Of a stretch of DNA of 64,000 nucleotides, positions 35,877 through 49,300 are shown piece after piece (the first letter of the stretch is position 1; every line of letters begins with the position of its first letter). The translations under genes were made by a program, and so were the position numbers. Source of the stretch: Nematostella vectensis (Eukaryota > Cnidaria > Anthozoa > Actiniaria > Edwardsiidae). The notes below the pieces were generated by a model, which searched no databases, was not told the DNA's origin, and was given only the letters and a program-made list of their open reading frames with translations. The DNA lies in contig NC_064038.1 of the NCBI RefSeq assembly GCF_932526225.1, positions 14,927,474 to 14,991,473 on the forward strand, in the 5' to 3' direction.

Positions 35877-36181
35877 GACCAGAAGAGGCTCGCAATGCAC
35901 TTCGTGCATCTTTCGGCGGCACTTCGTGCCGACACTACGCGTATCCTATATCTTCGGGCGGTCTGTTAACCGATAAAACTAACAAAGACCCTGTCGACAA
36001 ACATAATCCACCTCACAATGCTAGCCCCACACCCCCAACAGCGCAACTGATGACTCCCCTTACAAAACAAACACGAAGGAGATGTTGCATAACAAAGTGA
36101 TATATTTTCGTAATTATATCAATCGCGCGTTTTTAGGAATACATTGTGCCGTGCTCCCTTGTTGTGATGTAATGTATGACG
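35877..36181. repeat. 305-base repeat with twin CTTCGTG hairpins, copy 1
   Basis: Nearly identical to 44,824-45,128. Near its left end are ATGCACTTCGTGCAT and CGGCACTTCGTGCCG, two short hairpins with the same loop. It then runs through CCTGTCGACAAACATAATCC to GTAATGTATGACG. Confidence 0.92.
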
Positions 36182-36750
36182 TCATCATAATTAAAAAAAT
36201 CATATTTCATGACATAAGAATCGTAACGAAATTATTTGAAGATGTCATGTCAGTTTTAAGGAGGTCAAACAGAATGGACACGTGGTGTATGACGTCATCG
36301 ATAGAAACATGGTAGAAACATCGTCAAAAACTTAGAATTAGAAACTTTCGTCCTAACTTAGAATTATAGTTCTAGATGATAGTCTTTTGATGCGTGACGT
36401 CTTCGGTAGCATCACAAGCAGTCCTATAGCCTTATTGGATTTATTGAGCGAAAAAAAAAACGTTTTTGTGGCTTTTAGGCAGTTCCTAGATCTATATATT
36501 AGACATTCCTGTTCCCAGAAAGCTTTGATTTCCGAATCCCAGTGAGCCAAAATATATTTTTTGAGTGAAAACATAAAGTTTTTTAGCCGCGATATTTCGT
36601 TAGATTATTGTGCGCCTTTCGGATTCGCTAGATCCTCTTTAAAGTGTTTAGTCATGGTTAATCATACGGGTTAATGATTAGCTATGGTTGGATTTGGACA
36701 TTTATGAGGGTCATTTTTGGATCGATTGTGTTATTCATCAAGTAATTTAT
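36182..36750. other. Repeat-derived sequence left of the 1.7-kb array
   Basis: It contains a TGACGTCATCGATAG fragment (about 36,290-36,304) and a reversed hairpin-motif copy at about 36,468-36,505. No gene. Confidence 0.4.
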
Positions 36751-36857
36751 CCACATATGCAAACTCATAGTAAAATTGAAAATGGCGGAAAAATTGTTTG
36801 CCGCACATTTGATCGACTATGCATAACAGTGTTCTCACGAAAGCTATATATAGAAAG

Positions 36858-36858
<1 letters not shown>

Positions 36859-36941
<83 letters not shown>
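36859..36941. repeat. (TA)n microsatellite at the left edge of unit 1
   Basis: About 40 TA dinucleotides. A short TATATATATAAT remnant marks the same point at the unit 1/unit 2 junction (38,630-38,642), where the other junctions have about 120 bases of unique sequence. Confidence 0.97.
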
Positions 36942-36945
<4 letters not shown>

Positions 36946-37685
36946 CTTATATTTACCTATATTTACAAGTGTAACTGTAATTCAAATCACTGTCCTTCTA
37001 ATAAGCTTTTTTCATATTTTCAAGGACACACTTTCAAGATCATTCATTTTTCTTTTTTTCAAGTGTGCAGTGTATTATAGCAAAAATATGCCTCAAATTA
37101 TGTAGGAATTTCACTAATATATATAGATAAATTTTTGTATCGGTACATAACGGTTTGTTCATAATTTCCTATGGAATTTACGCTAATTTTGTACTTATCA
37201 GAAAAGAACTTGGGGAGTCTAGATTTACATGAAACCCAAAAAAATGACAGAAAGGAAGCAAAAGTACTTTCTCAGAATTAATGAAAAAATTATTATTTTG
37301 AAATTTCATTTCTGCAAAACTTACCCAATGTTTCGATGATCTTTTCAGCTCATTTGTCGCCTCAACTGTGGATTAAAAACATTCCAGTGCAAATGAGAAA
37401 ATTTTGACGTGGATCTCATTTCATTATTCAGACCAAGGACGTTTTCCTAAAACAGGCAATTAAAATGTCACCATGACGAATAAAAGCAAACACCGCATTT
37501 TGCCGTCCTGATATAGCCTACATCCAATGCACTACTTCGGATTGCTATATGTAGAAAACTTTACTTTATTTTAGGACTAAGCACGGTGAATGATTTCGAA
37601 ATTCCAGAGTGTGTACCAGTTTTTCAACGTCCCTTTAATCTCGAAAATGTAGCATAAAATGAGTTCCTCATAATATCGTAAAGAG

Positions 37686-37901
37686 ATGTTATTAGCACCA
37701 TCTGGAAATGGGATACAATACATTTATTTCAATTACTGCTCCGTTGGATTTGAGCACCGTTTTATGAGGCTGGAAACGCCGTTACAAACAATACAAATTT
37801 CAGAATCCGAGCCCGTACTTTCCGATATAGCTGCCAAGGCGAGGCTAGAATATGAAATCGTTCATGTAGATAATTGTTTATCTGGTTATGGAAAAATATA
37901 A
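37686..37901 (+). CDS. 71-codon frame in array unit 1, doubtful protein
   Basis: ATG-to-stop frame encoding MLLAPSGNGIQYIYFNYCSV and ending near CLSGYGKI. Unit 2 (39,387-39,602) is identical. Unit 3 (41,749-41,964) differs by a few substitutions without a stop, and in the fourth, partial unit (from 43,541) the frame is broken. No family is recognised. Preservation may only reflect recent duplication. Confidence 0.25.
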   Translation: MLLAPSGNGIQYIYFNYCSVGFEHRFMRLETPLQTIQISESEPVLSDIAAKARLEYEIVHVDNCLSGYGKI

Positions 37902-40900
37902 GCGGGGTCTTATTACATCATAAAATCATCCTACAATATCTAAACTTTAAGGCTCAAGACTCAAACTCACTGCCATTGTAACAATATAAAACATATCGCG
38001 CGTTTAATAAACATTGGGGACCCTGAGATCTCGTTTAAAAATCCGAAACTCCTAGACCGTGTAGTAAGGAAACGAGACTCCGAGACCCCTTAAATTTTGA
38101 AAAAAAAGAGAGACTCTAAGTGCTTAAAAAACGGCGAGATTCCAAGACTCAGCGAAATTTAGGCGAGACTTTCAAAATTTCTTGGTACCCATCGCAATCA
38201 CTTTTTTAGCCTCCACTCTACTCTCAGCGGAATCCTAGGCGACTAGCTTTGCTAGACTAGAATTGGAGAATTTGTTACTTAAGTAAGATTGAAATTGGAT
38301 TAAGGTTCTTCATCTGTGACCATCTTTGATTATCTGTGCATTACTCATTTAAAATATTGCCCAAAAATACAGTTTTCGAAAGAACCTCTAAGAATTAAAC
38401 TTATCTCGGGGTTTAAATTTGGTATAACTATCGAGAATGATGATTATCATAATTTTTGGAACTTGCAAAGAAGCAAATAAAGGTGTTTTCTTAGCCTTAT
38501 GTAAGACCATACCCTAAAATCTTGCAATTTTATATGTTGTTCGTAGATGAATAAAAAAAAAAAAACTATTTGCTGCTTTTGGATAAGATGGATAAAAGAA
38601 TAAAAGGTCAAACTATATTCATTTACGTCTATATATATATAATATACTTATATTTACCTATATTTACAAGTGTAACTGTAATTCAAATCACTGTCCTTCT
38701 AATAAGCTTTTTTCATATTTTCAAGGACACACTTTCAAGATCATTCATTTTTCTTTTTTTCAAGTGTGCAGTGTATTATAGCAAAAATATGCCTCAAATT
38801 ATGTAGGAATTTCACTAATATATATAGATAAATTTTTGTATGGGTACATAACGGTTTGTTCATAATTTCCTATGGAATTTACGCTAATTTTGTACTTATC
38901 AGAAAAGAACTTGGGGAGTCTAGATTTACATGAAACCCAAAAAAATGACAGAAAGGAAGCAAAAGTACTTTCTCAGAATTAATGAAAAAATTATTATTTT
39001 GAAATTTCATTTCTGCAAAACTTACCCAATGTTTCGATGATCTTTTCAGCTCATTTGTCGCCTCAACTGTGGATTAAAAACATTCCAGTGCAAATGAGAA
39101 AATTTTGACGTGGATCTCATTTCATTATTCAGACCAAGGACGTTTTCCTAAAACAGGCAATTAAAATGTCACCATGACGAATAAAAGCAAACACCGCATT
39201 TCGCCGTCCTGATATAACCTACATCCAATGCACTACTTCGGATTGCTATATGTAGAAAACTTTACTTTATTTTAGGACTAAGCACGGTGAATGATTTCGA
39301 AATTCCAGAGTGTGTACCAGTTTTTCAACGTCCCTTTAATCTCGAAAATGTAGCATAAAATGAGTTCCTCATAATATCGTAAAGAGATGTTATTAGCACC
39401 ATCTGGAAATGGGATACAATACATTTATTTCAATTACTGCTCCGTTGGATTTGAGCACCGTTTTATGAGGCTGGAAACGCCGTTACAAACAATACAAATT
39501 TCAGAATCCGAGCCCGTACTTTCCGATATAGCTGCCAAGGCGAGGCTAGAATATGAAATCGTTCATGTAGATAATTGTTTATCTGGTTATGGAAAAATAT
39601 AAGCGGGGTCTTATTACATCATAAAATCATCCTACAATATCTAAACTTTAAGGCTCAAGACTCAAACTCACTGCCATTGTAACAATATAAAACATATCGC
39701 GCGTTTAATAAACATTGGGGACCCTGAGATCTCGTTTAAAAATCCGAAACTCCTAGACCGTGTAGTAAGGAAACGAGACTCCGAGACCCCTTAAATTTTG
39801 AAAAAAAAGAGAGACTCTAAGTGCTTAAAAAACGGCGAGATTCCAAGACTCAGCGAAATTTAGGCGAGACTTTCAAAATTTCTTGGTACCCATCGCAATC
39901 ACTTTCTTAGCCTCCACTCTACTCTCAGCGGAATCCTAGGCGACTAGCTTTGCTAGACTAGAATTGGAGAATTTGTTACTTAAGTAAGATTGAAATTGGA
40001 TTAAGGTTCTTCATCTGTGACCATCTTTGATTATCTGTGCATTACTCATTTAAAATATTGCCCAAAAATACAGTTTTCGAAAGAACCTCTAAGAATTAAA
40101 CTTATCTCGGGGTTTAAATTTGGTATAACTATCGAGAATGATGATTATCATAATTTTTGGAACTTGCAAAGAAGCAAATAAAGGTGTTTTCTTAGCCTTA
40201 TGTAAGACCATACCCTAAAATCTTGCAATTTTATATGTTGTTCGTAGATGAATAAAAAAAAAACTATTTGCTGCTTTTGGATAAGATGGATAAAATAATA
40301 AAAGGTCAAACTATATTCATTTACGTCTAAAAAAATTATTGTGCTGTTAAAAATTGCGGCAAAAAGAATAACACTGTTTCCAGGAAAGCTATTTTTAAAA
40401 TCATTTGTTTTCTCTTATATTGTGAAGGTATTTTTCACAAGTATTTAGGCGAGACTTTCAAAATTTCTTGGTACCCATCGCAACCACTTCTTTAGCCTCC
40501 ACTCTACTCTCAGCGGAATCCTAGGCGACTAGCTTTGCTAGACTAGAATTGAAGAATTTGTTACTTAAGTAAGATTGAAATTGGATTAAGGTTCTTCATC
40601 TGTGACCATCTGTGATTATCTGTGCATTACTCATTTAAAATATTGCCCAAAAATACAGTTTTTGAAAGAACCTTGAAGAATTAAACTTATCTCGCGGTTT
40701 GAATTTGCTATAAATATCGAGAATGATGATTATCATAATTTTTGGAACTTGCAAAAAAGCAAATAAAGGTGTTTTCTTAGCCTTATGTAAGAACATCCCC
40801 TAAAATATTGCCATTTTATATGTTGTTCGTAGATGAATGATTAAAAAAACTATTTGCTGCTTTTGGATAAGATGGATAAAAGAATAAAAGGTCAAACTAT

Positions 40901-43640
40901 ATTCATTTACGTCTAAAAAAATTGTGCTGTTAAAAATTGCGGCAAAATGAATAACACTGTTTCCAGGAAAGCTATTTTTAAAATCATTTGTTTTCTCTTA
41001 TATTGTGAAGGTATTTTTTCACAAGTATAACTGTAATTCTAATCACTGTCATTCTATTACGTTTTTTTTCTTCGTATTTTTAAGGACACCTTTTAAAGAT
41101 CATTTTTCTTTCTTCAACTTTCCACAAGTGTATTTATAGCAAAAATATGCCTTAAATTATGTAGGAAGTTCACTTGCTTGTGCAGATAAGTTTGTGTATA
41201 CGTGCATAAGCGTGTGCTCATAATTTCCTAGTGAACTTACGCTAATTTTTTACTTACAAGAAAACAACTTAGAGAGTCGAGATTCACTTGAAAGCCAATA
41301 AAACTGATAGAAAATAGGCAAACGTACTTTATCAGAATTAAGAAAAAACAAATCTATCGTTTTTAACTTTCATTTATCTGTAAAATTATCCTTACCTAAT
41401 GTTTCGATGATCTTTTCTGCTTCTTTGTCGCCTCAACTGTGTATTAAAACATTCCAGTGCGAATCAGCAAATAGGCGTGGATTTCATTTCATTATTAAAG
41501 GACGTTTTCCTAAAACAGGCAATTAAAATGTCACCATGACGAATAAAAGCAAACACCGCATTTCGCCGTCCTGATATAACCTACATCCAATGCACTACTT
41601 CGGATTGCTATATGTAGAAAACTTTACTTTATTTTAGGACTAAGCACGGTGAATGATTTCGAAATTCCAGAGTGTGTACCAGTTTTTCAACGTCCCTTTA
41701 TATCGACAAATGTAGCATAAAATGAGTTCCTCATAATATCGTAAAGAGATGTTATTAGCACCATCTGGAAATGGGATACAATACATTTATTTCAATTACT
41801 GCTCCGTTGGATTTGAGCACCGTTTTATGAGGCTGGAAACGCCATTACAAACAATACAAATTTCAGAAATCGAGCCCGTACTTTCCGATATAACTGCCAA
41901 GGCGAGACTAGATTATGAAATCTATCATGTAGAAAATTGTTTATCTGGTTATGAAAACGTATAAGCGGTGTGTTATTACATCATAAAATCATCCTACAAT
42001 ATCTAAACTTTAAGGCTCAAGACTCAAACATACGGCCATAGTAACAATATAAAACATATCGCGCGTTTAATAACATTGGGGACCCTGAGATCTCGTTTAA
42101 AAATCCGAGACTCCTAGACCCCTTAAATTTTGAAAAAAAAAAAAGAGAGACTCTAAGTGCTTAAAAACGGCGAGATTCCAATCCTCAGCGAAATTTTGGC
42201 GAGACTTTCGAAATTTCTTGGTACCCATCCCTACCCCTTCTTTAGCTATCCTCCACTCTACTGTCAGCGGAATCCTAGGCGACTAGCTTTGCTAGACTGG
42301 AATTTGAGAATTTGTTACTTAAGTGAGATTGAACTTGGACTAAGGTTCTTTATCTGTGACCATCTGTGATTATCTGTGCATTACTCATTTAAAATATTGC
42401 CCAAAAATATAGTTTTCGAAAGAACTTTAAAGAATTAAACTTATCTCGCGGTTTTAATTTGGTATAACTATTGAGAATAATGGGTATCATAATTTTTGGA
42501 ACTTGCATAAAAGCAAATAAAGGTGTTTTCTTAGTCTTATGTAAGATCATCCCCTAAAACTTGTTATTTTATATGTTGTTCGTAGATGAATGGAAAAAAA
42601 AAACTATTTGCTCCTTTTGGATAAGATGGATAAGAGAATAAAAGTTCAAACTAAATTCGTTTACGTTTAAAAAAAAATTATTGAGCTGTTAAAAATGGCG
42701 GCAAAATTGTTTGTCGCACTTTGATCGACTATGAATAACAGTGTTTCCAGGAAAGCTATTTTTTTTTAAATAACTTGTTTTCTCTTATATTGTGAAGATA
42801 TTTTTACAAGTATAACTATAATTCAAATCACTGTCATTCTACTACGTTTTTTGTTCTTCATATTTTTAGGGACACCTTTTCATCAAGATCAGTTTTCTTT
42901 CTTCAAGTTTCCACAAGTGTATTTATAGCAAAAATATGCCTTAAATTATGTAGGAAGTTCACTTGCTTGTGCAGATAAGTTTGTGTATACGTGCATAAAG
43001 GTGTGTTCATAATTTCCTAGTGAACTTACGCTAATTTTTTACTTACAAGAAAACAACTTGGAGAGTCGAGATTCACTTGAAAGCCAATGAAACTGATGGA
43101 AAAGAAGCAAAAACGTACTTTATCAGAATTAAGAAAAACAAATCTATCGTTTTTAACTTTCATTTATCTGTAAAATTATTCTTACCTAATGTTTCAATGG
43201 TCTTTTCTACTCCTTTGTCGCCTCAACTGTGGATTAAAACGTTTCATTGCGAATCAGCAAATAGGCGTGGATTTCATTTCATTATTAAAGGACGTTTTTC
43301 TAAGAGGCAATTAAAATGTCACCATGACGAATAAAAGCAAACACCGCATTTCGCCGTCCTGATATAACCTACATCCAATGCACTACTTCGGATTGCTATA
43401 TGTAGAAAACTTTACTTTATTTTAAACTAAGCACGGTAAATGATTTCTTTATTCCAGAGTGTGTACCAGTTTTTCAACATCCCTTTATATCGACCAATGT
43501 GGCATAAAATGAGTTCCTCATAATATTGTGAAGATATGTAATTAGCACCATCTGGAAATAGGATACAATACATTTATTCCGATTATTGCTCCGTTGGATC
43601 TGAGCATATTCTTATGAGACTGGAAAACTTCATTACATAC

Positions 43641-44815
43641 AATCAATGGGATTTTTTTCCGTACAGGAGCTTAGGCCGGCCACCCATGAACTTTAGTTTT
43701 GAATTTCAATTTGCGACTTCAACTATCAAAACTCTAACTTTGAAATTCTGTAATCTATTTTGGAAATTCTAACATTCAAATTGCTCTCAAATACCATGAG
43801 CATGTACTCGGGCTTCATTGTAGGGATAACCAGAGCATATCATGAGCTTGCAAACATTGGCTTGTTGCATTATTTTTTATACGGGCGGGTCAAGGCCTTA
43901 CCTTTGAGGAAACACCTCCGATGGAATTTCCAAGTGTATAGGGGTGTCACAATACCCCCTCCCCAGGAATTTAAGAAAAAAACTTTCAGTGTTTCCATTG
44001 CGTTCTGACCCCTCACCCTCGGAATTTCCAGTGGCTAAAAAAGTACCCCTCTATTTTGAATCTCCAGGTCCCCGATCCCCCCCCCCCTAAAAACTAGTAA
44101 ATCCTGGCTAATCCCTGGATTTTTTTGGTAGTGTTCTCAAACACAATTTAGCTGTAAAGATTATGCTCTACAGGGGCGAGTCAAGGATTAAACACGAACG
44201 CGCGGTATAAAAGGGAACTCTCCGCCCCCTTTTTTGCATGCCAATCAGTATCCAACATGGCGGCTGGTAGCATTATCAAATGGGGGAATCAAAGCTCGAA
44301 TAAAACATAATAAAAAAAACTTTTTGTTAGTCAATAAAGCTCTAATTTAATAATTAATGTGATTTCTGTTGCATATATAGTATTTTTGTCTTCGACATGC
44401 TGTAATAACACGGCCTTTTTTCGTCTTTTTTGTTGTGAATGGAGGTTGCTTTTGAAATTCGCGCCGTTTTTCCAGTGTCAATCAGTCCTTTTGCTCCAGT
44501 CTCACTCTTTTTTTTCCTCCGAGCCTCCACTCAGTTTGTTATTGTGGATAGCAGATTCAACCGAAAGAACAGCCGCAAAACAACCCCCAAATATAGAGAT
44601 TAAAGCCAGAAGTTCGGTCTTTGAGTCAGTAGCCCCTTTTTTAAGGTGTACCACAGGACACCAAAGGACACATCATTATACAAGGAATCATCACAGGATA
44701 CCCAAATACATAGTAAATCGTTCTAATTTTGGTAAAGTCTGCTCGGAAAATCTAAAATTTAAAAAGTTGCCCGAAATTATATAAGTTGCCCAAGAGTTGC
44801 CGGGCAGAATCTGCT
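43641..44815. other. No supported gene between the array and repeat copy 2
   Basis: A 141-codon frame at 44,359-44,784 has no recognisable features. ACAGGACACCAAAGGACACA and related short repeats occur at 44,652-44,700. Confidence 0.35.
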
Positions 44816-44823
44816 TATGGTTC

Positions 44824-45128
44824 GACCAGAAGAGGCTTGCAATGCACTTCGTGCATCTTTCGGCGGCACTTCGTGCCGACACTACGCGTATCCTATATCT
44901 TCGGGCGGTATGTTAACCGATAAAACGAACAAAGACCCTGTCGACAAACATAATCCACCTCACAATGCTAGCCACACACCCCCAACAGCGCAACTGATGA
45001 CTCCCCTTACAAAACAAACACACATGAGGTGTTGCATAACAAAGTGATATATTTTCGTAATTATATCAATCGCGCGTTTTTAGGAATACATTGTGCCGTG
45101 CTCCCTTGTTGTGATGTAATGTATGACG
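44824..45128. repeat. 305-base repeat with twin CTTCGTG hairpins, copy 2
   Basis: Same orientation and length as copy 1, with a handful of substitutions. The flanks differ on both sides, so it behaves as an inserted unit rather than part of a larger duplication. Confidence 0.92.
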
Positions 45129-47515
45129 ACGGTCTTTGAGTCAATAGTGCAACGGCCATTTGCAATGGTGGCGAAATCCTTTTTGAGACGGAAGCACCCT
45201 GTTCAACATAGAGCTTTCTAAAGGAGACGAAGATCGACTTAAGAGAATTAAGGATCAACAACAAGTTTGCAAATCCCGTCTTGGCTCATCAAAGGAAACC
45301 TCAACGACACAGAACGCCAATTTGCTCGAAGCACTACTCACGACGAACATCGACGCTTCGTTCATACTGTGCAGAGCATCTGCGGGTCACTCAATGCACA
45401 GCTTTTCAAGCTAAAAAAAAATCTCTTGGCTGTTCTTAATAATCGTGAAAGTGTTTAAAAGCAAGAAACTTGTTATTTAGGCTAAAAATCGAGAAAATGG
45501 GAGACAGCCGTGCAGCTAGTTTTTTTTCCCCTTTTTACCGGAAGCCGTGCAAGTAGACACAGCGTTTATCTGACGCGCAAAGCATTGCAATTTGTAGACA
45601 GGTCCACTCTGCCAGCGTGCAGATGTAATGTGTTTGCGGTGACTCCATGAAGTGGATAAACTCACTATGTCATCTGGAAGTGTGGTGAAATACTAAGTCA
45701 AAATTAGGTAAGATGTTTGTGTATCTTTCGTCATTAGTTTGAAATGTCATGTAAAAAAAGACTACAATAGAATCATTATATTGTCTATACTGTCCAGAAT
45801 GATGCTTCATGGCCTCAAATCAACAGAGCAGAGAGACAATATGCTGGTGTTTGTGATGCAGCCCTGATATGATGAAGATATTTGGCATAGACATAAAAAT
45901 TAAATTAAAATGCCCCTCTTTGAATCATCGCCCACGCCTCACCCCAACAATGTTCTAGTGTCCTGTGTAGGATTAAAGGTTGAAGCATTCAGCTCATGTC
46001 CACTTGAGCAAGCAATACTACAACATTTGCTGACTTGTTATGTTTTATACAGTAGCTTTGCATATACATGTCTTTAGCAGGGTGTGTGTACATCATCGTT
46101 ATTATTAGACATAAATTTTCTGCTTTTGCATGATATCTATGTCAGGGCACACACCCGTGACAATTCATGGCTATGTGCTCCAGAAATCTAAATCTGAAAC
46201 AGACAGCAAGCCATGTTAGGACCTACTATTAAATAATAACCCATCTCTATATGCCCAGGTTCCTAAAAAGTGTATCTTTATTTTAATAAAATATTTTTTA
46301 TCGTTATGCATTACAACAGATCTCAGTTAATGTATATGTTGAATAATATTATACTAAATTGGTGTGTTATTTCTGTGTAGTTCATGACACATCTTTCCTA
46401 TACAACTATTTTGTATAACTATTCAATAACAAAGGCAACCTAAATTTTCCTAACAATGCAGTTTATTTATTTTTATCATTTTGAAAGAATGAAAAAGATG
46501 AAACAATAAACCAGGTATTTACAATAAACAAATATTAACATTGTACTGGTAGTGGAGAGCTAGTAGTAGTAGGAGAAGTGGTTTGAGGAGATGCATTGGA
46601 ACTTTGGCTCCAAACTTTGTGCACTTGGATAGGTCTGTGATTAAAATGTAAATAGGTCAAAGGTAAAACGACAAAAAGGAAGAAAAGCAATTATTATATT
46701 CGCTTTATTTACAACACATGATCTAAGTGCAACAATCAATGTTTTTTACAGGCATTAGCTTATTCTATTTTTAAAAGATTTTATGCATTGCCTAACAAAA
46801 CTTGAATGCCATTTATTATGAATACCATAGCAGAGAATCGATGCAACTTGGGTAAAGATTGAGTAAAGCACTCCATAAACGAATAAGTCATTGACAAATG
46901 TACAACTCAAGTGCCAAAAATCAAAAAACTTCTCCTTGGACTTTAGAACAGAAATAGAGCTACACAAACAAAGTTGTGCGTTCGTTTATTTAAATTTACG
47001 TCGTCGGTTATCTAAAACCCGTAAAAGATTAAAAAAAAGAGAGAGAAGGACCTACCGGTTTCTCTTTTTTTAACAATTTTGAGGATTTAATGATGAAATA
47101 AAGCCACAAACACGCCTCAGTCCAAACGGGGAAACTTTAGCACTCACGTAAAAGGGGGAGAAAATTCATTCTATTTACGATTTAGATGTGTATTTTCTGC
47201 TGTAAAACATTGTTCTTTTTATGCTACAGATACCGTTGCATTTTAAAACGTTTCTGATAACAAAAATACCAAATTTTTACTTACTTGCAATGTAGCTCGA
47301 CTCATTTTCTGGTTTGGCGGGAGCTCCGTGAGACACGTCCGTACGCTTTGAAGTCTAGACTCAACTAATTTGCTTTCCTAGGGAGCTCCCTTTTATAGTG
47401 CACGCGCGTGTTTAAAGGGGAGGGAGCATCAATATAAAATTTATGGTGAAAGTGTGGAAGATAAAGGTTGAATTTTGGACACCAACCACTACCTGGTGGA
47501 TCTAAAAGCATGAGG
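45129..47515. other. Non-coding, AT-rich, no gene seen
   Basis: A charged 63-codon frame at 45,267-45,458 (FVHTVQSICGSLNAQLFKLK) may be part of a decayed gene but cannot be assigned. The rest shows only short frames. Confidence 0.35.
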
Positions 47516-47816
47516 TGGTTATAGCATTTGTAAACACAACTGTTTATTACATGTCTGGATCATCTGATTTACAACGAACGAACATCCTATATTATATCCC
47601 AGTGATGAATTTTTACGCGCGCTCATTGGTCAATACGGATCACGTGCACAATTCCACAGGACAAATATCAGTCGATAATGCCCAGCCAAAGTGATATCTG
47701 TCCTTCCTCCCTACCTCTAACACAAGTAGACTAGGTCCATACCAGTCCTTAAGTGTAAAACAAGAAATCTCAATGAAACAGTTCTCAAATGTAACGATAT
47801 GTGCAATAAACTAAGT

Positions 47817-48068
47817 TTACACATAAACTTCATAGTCTTTCAGATGCGGTAACTTTCTCCCTCTAGTCGGCCTAGTGTCCACAGAGCTCTCCACGTTAGG
47901 TGTAGCCTCATCACCTGTTCTAAAGTATTTCTTGATGTCTGTAACGTTTCTTCTGTAACTAACTCCTTCTGATGAGGTGACTGTTACTTCATTTCCGTGT
48001 TTACTAGAAATCTCATATGGAGTGTCCTCGAAGTTAGTTGACAGTTTGTTTTCCTTTCTTTGTTTCAA
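47817..48068 (-). pseudogene. C-terminal end of gypsy pol after integrase
   Basis: The frame encodes KQRKENKLSTNFEDTPYEIS and GNEVTVTSSEGVSYRRNVTD, the typical end of gypsy pol (a chromatin-like or GPY-type tail). Stop at 47,817, about 220 bases before the shared LTR end. Confidence 0.7.
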
Positions 48069-48889
48069 AAGTACCGTGTCACCTAGCCTCCCTCGCAGGC
48101 GTTTTTAGGCAGGCGTCGCTCGCTTCCCCTCCACAAACGCCTGCTTCACTGAGCGGGGTTTTGTGTTCCCATTGTTTTCTAAATTGCTTCAATACCCAAT
48201 CAGCTTCAATATTTCAGCCAATCAAAATCGTGTTGTGGTCGAGGCACATTAGCTGCAATGAATTTCTAAAGTTCGAACTAGTTGAACTAACAAATATGTG
48301 TAGATTTATGGCCGAAACTCCGAAGAAACCCGTCGGTTCTGAGCATCAGTGAGTTAGTGATTGGCGTGGAGCTGCCTCAATATTTTGGTTAGTGCAACAG
48401 GCATTCAATTTGCGCTCTACGTTTATCGCGCCATTATTGACATCGACTCCAATTTCAACACCAAGGAAAGAACAAAACCAAAGGACTACAAAAGGACTAC
48501 TGCTACTACGTGAAAAATAAAAAGAAATAGACCATATAATATTGTGTTTGAGTCTTCCTATATTTCAATTGTCATTAGAGTGAGTTTGAAGCCTGCTACG
48601 AATTTACTACAACTTGATCGATAAAAACTTCATCATACAGTAATACAACAAAATACACAATAATCGATGAGTCGCCAAACCTGCACCATTTAACCGAGTC
48701 TCGTCTCAATAATTTTGAGAATTTCATATTTTTTAGCCTTTTTACCACCGACTGTCGAATTTGCCGTGTGCGGCATTGTTGAGCGTTCACTACTCGGCTA
48801 TTCGTTGCTATTTCGCACTTCTTCCTTGCAAACTGCGATATTGATTCGGCCTGGAAGAGATCCAACTTTGGTACAGTAAACATACTGAA

Positions 48890-49018
48890 ACAAACACTCG
48901 GCCTCGGCCCTTTTTTCTAGAATATCAACCTCATAATACCTGCTATATTACTCCAAAACTACCAACAAATACTCTCCAGGAGGTAGTGGTCCCATTAAGT
49001 CAGTTGCCAGGTCTTTCA
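48890..49018 (-). pseudogene. Integrase core fragment directly fused to RT
   Basis: In the frame next to the RT end: PLKDLATDLMGPLPPGEYLL, VVLE, a stop, YSRYYEVDILE. This is the first catalytic Asp region of gypsy integrase. The deletion removes the RT palm, RNase H and the integrase zinc domain. Confidence 0.75.
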
Positions 49019-49300
49019 ACGGTTGGGTATCGGGTGCCGTTCCAGTACAACAGCCTTATTAGGCATTCGCATGTCAACAAGTAGTCTTATTTCTCCTGAT
49101 GGCTTGGGTACTATAACAACTGGGCTAACCCAAGGTGGAGGCCCTGACACTTCCTCAATGATATCAAGCTTCTTGAGCTCCTCAAGCTTCTGGTTTACCT
49201 TGCCTCTTAGCCCGAAGGGTATGGGTCGTGCTTTCTGTGCAGCTGGTCTTACAGTCTCATTGACATGTATCTTAGCTTGCAAATCTTTTAAATTCCCCAT
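49016..49300 (-). pseudogene. Reverse transcriptase N-terminal part, cut off
   Basis: Translation shows QKARPIPFGLRGKVNQKLEE, LKKLDIIEEVSGPPPWVSPV, VIVPKPSGEIRLLVDMR and PNKAVVLERHPIP, the fingers region of gypsy RT. It ends before the catalytic YxDD motif, and the next minus-strand bases read as integrase (LMGPLPPGEY). Confidence 0.85.

Larger units (their letters stand above)
36750..43640. repeat. Tandem array of units of about 1.7 kb, including a nested 585-base duplication
   Basis: Full units lie at about 36,942-38,640, 38,641-40,440 and 41,025-42,800, with partial units at both ends. Units 1 and 2 are almost identical at a period of 1,701 bases. Unit 3 and the last partial unit are clearly more diverged. 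Between units 2 and 3, the segment 39,861-40,440 is repeated at 40,446-41,025. Each full unit carries the same 71-codon frame. No transposase or RT is present. Confidence 0.92.

Noticed and set aside
36688-37080. 130-codon plus frame
   Set aside because: Mostly (TA)n translated as YI repeats.
44359-44784. 141-codon plus frame
   Set aside because: Low-information composition, no domain, flanked by repeats; likely chance.
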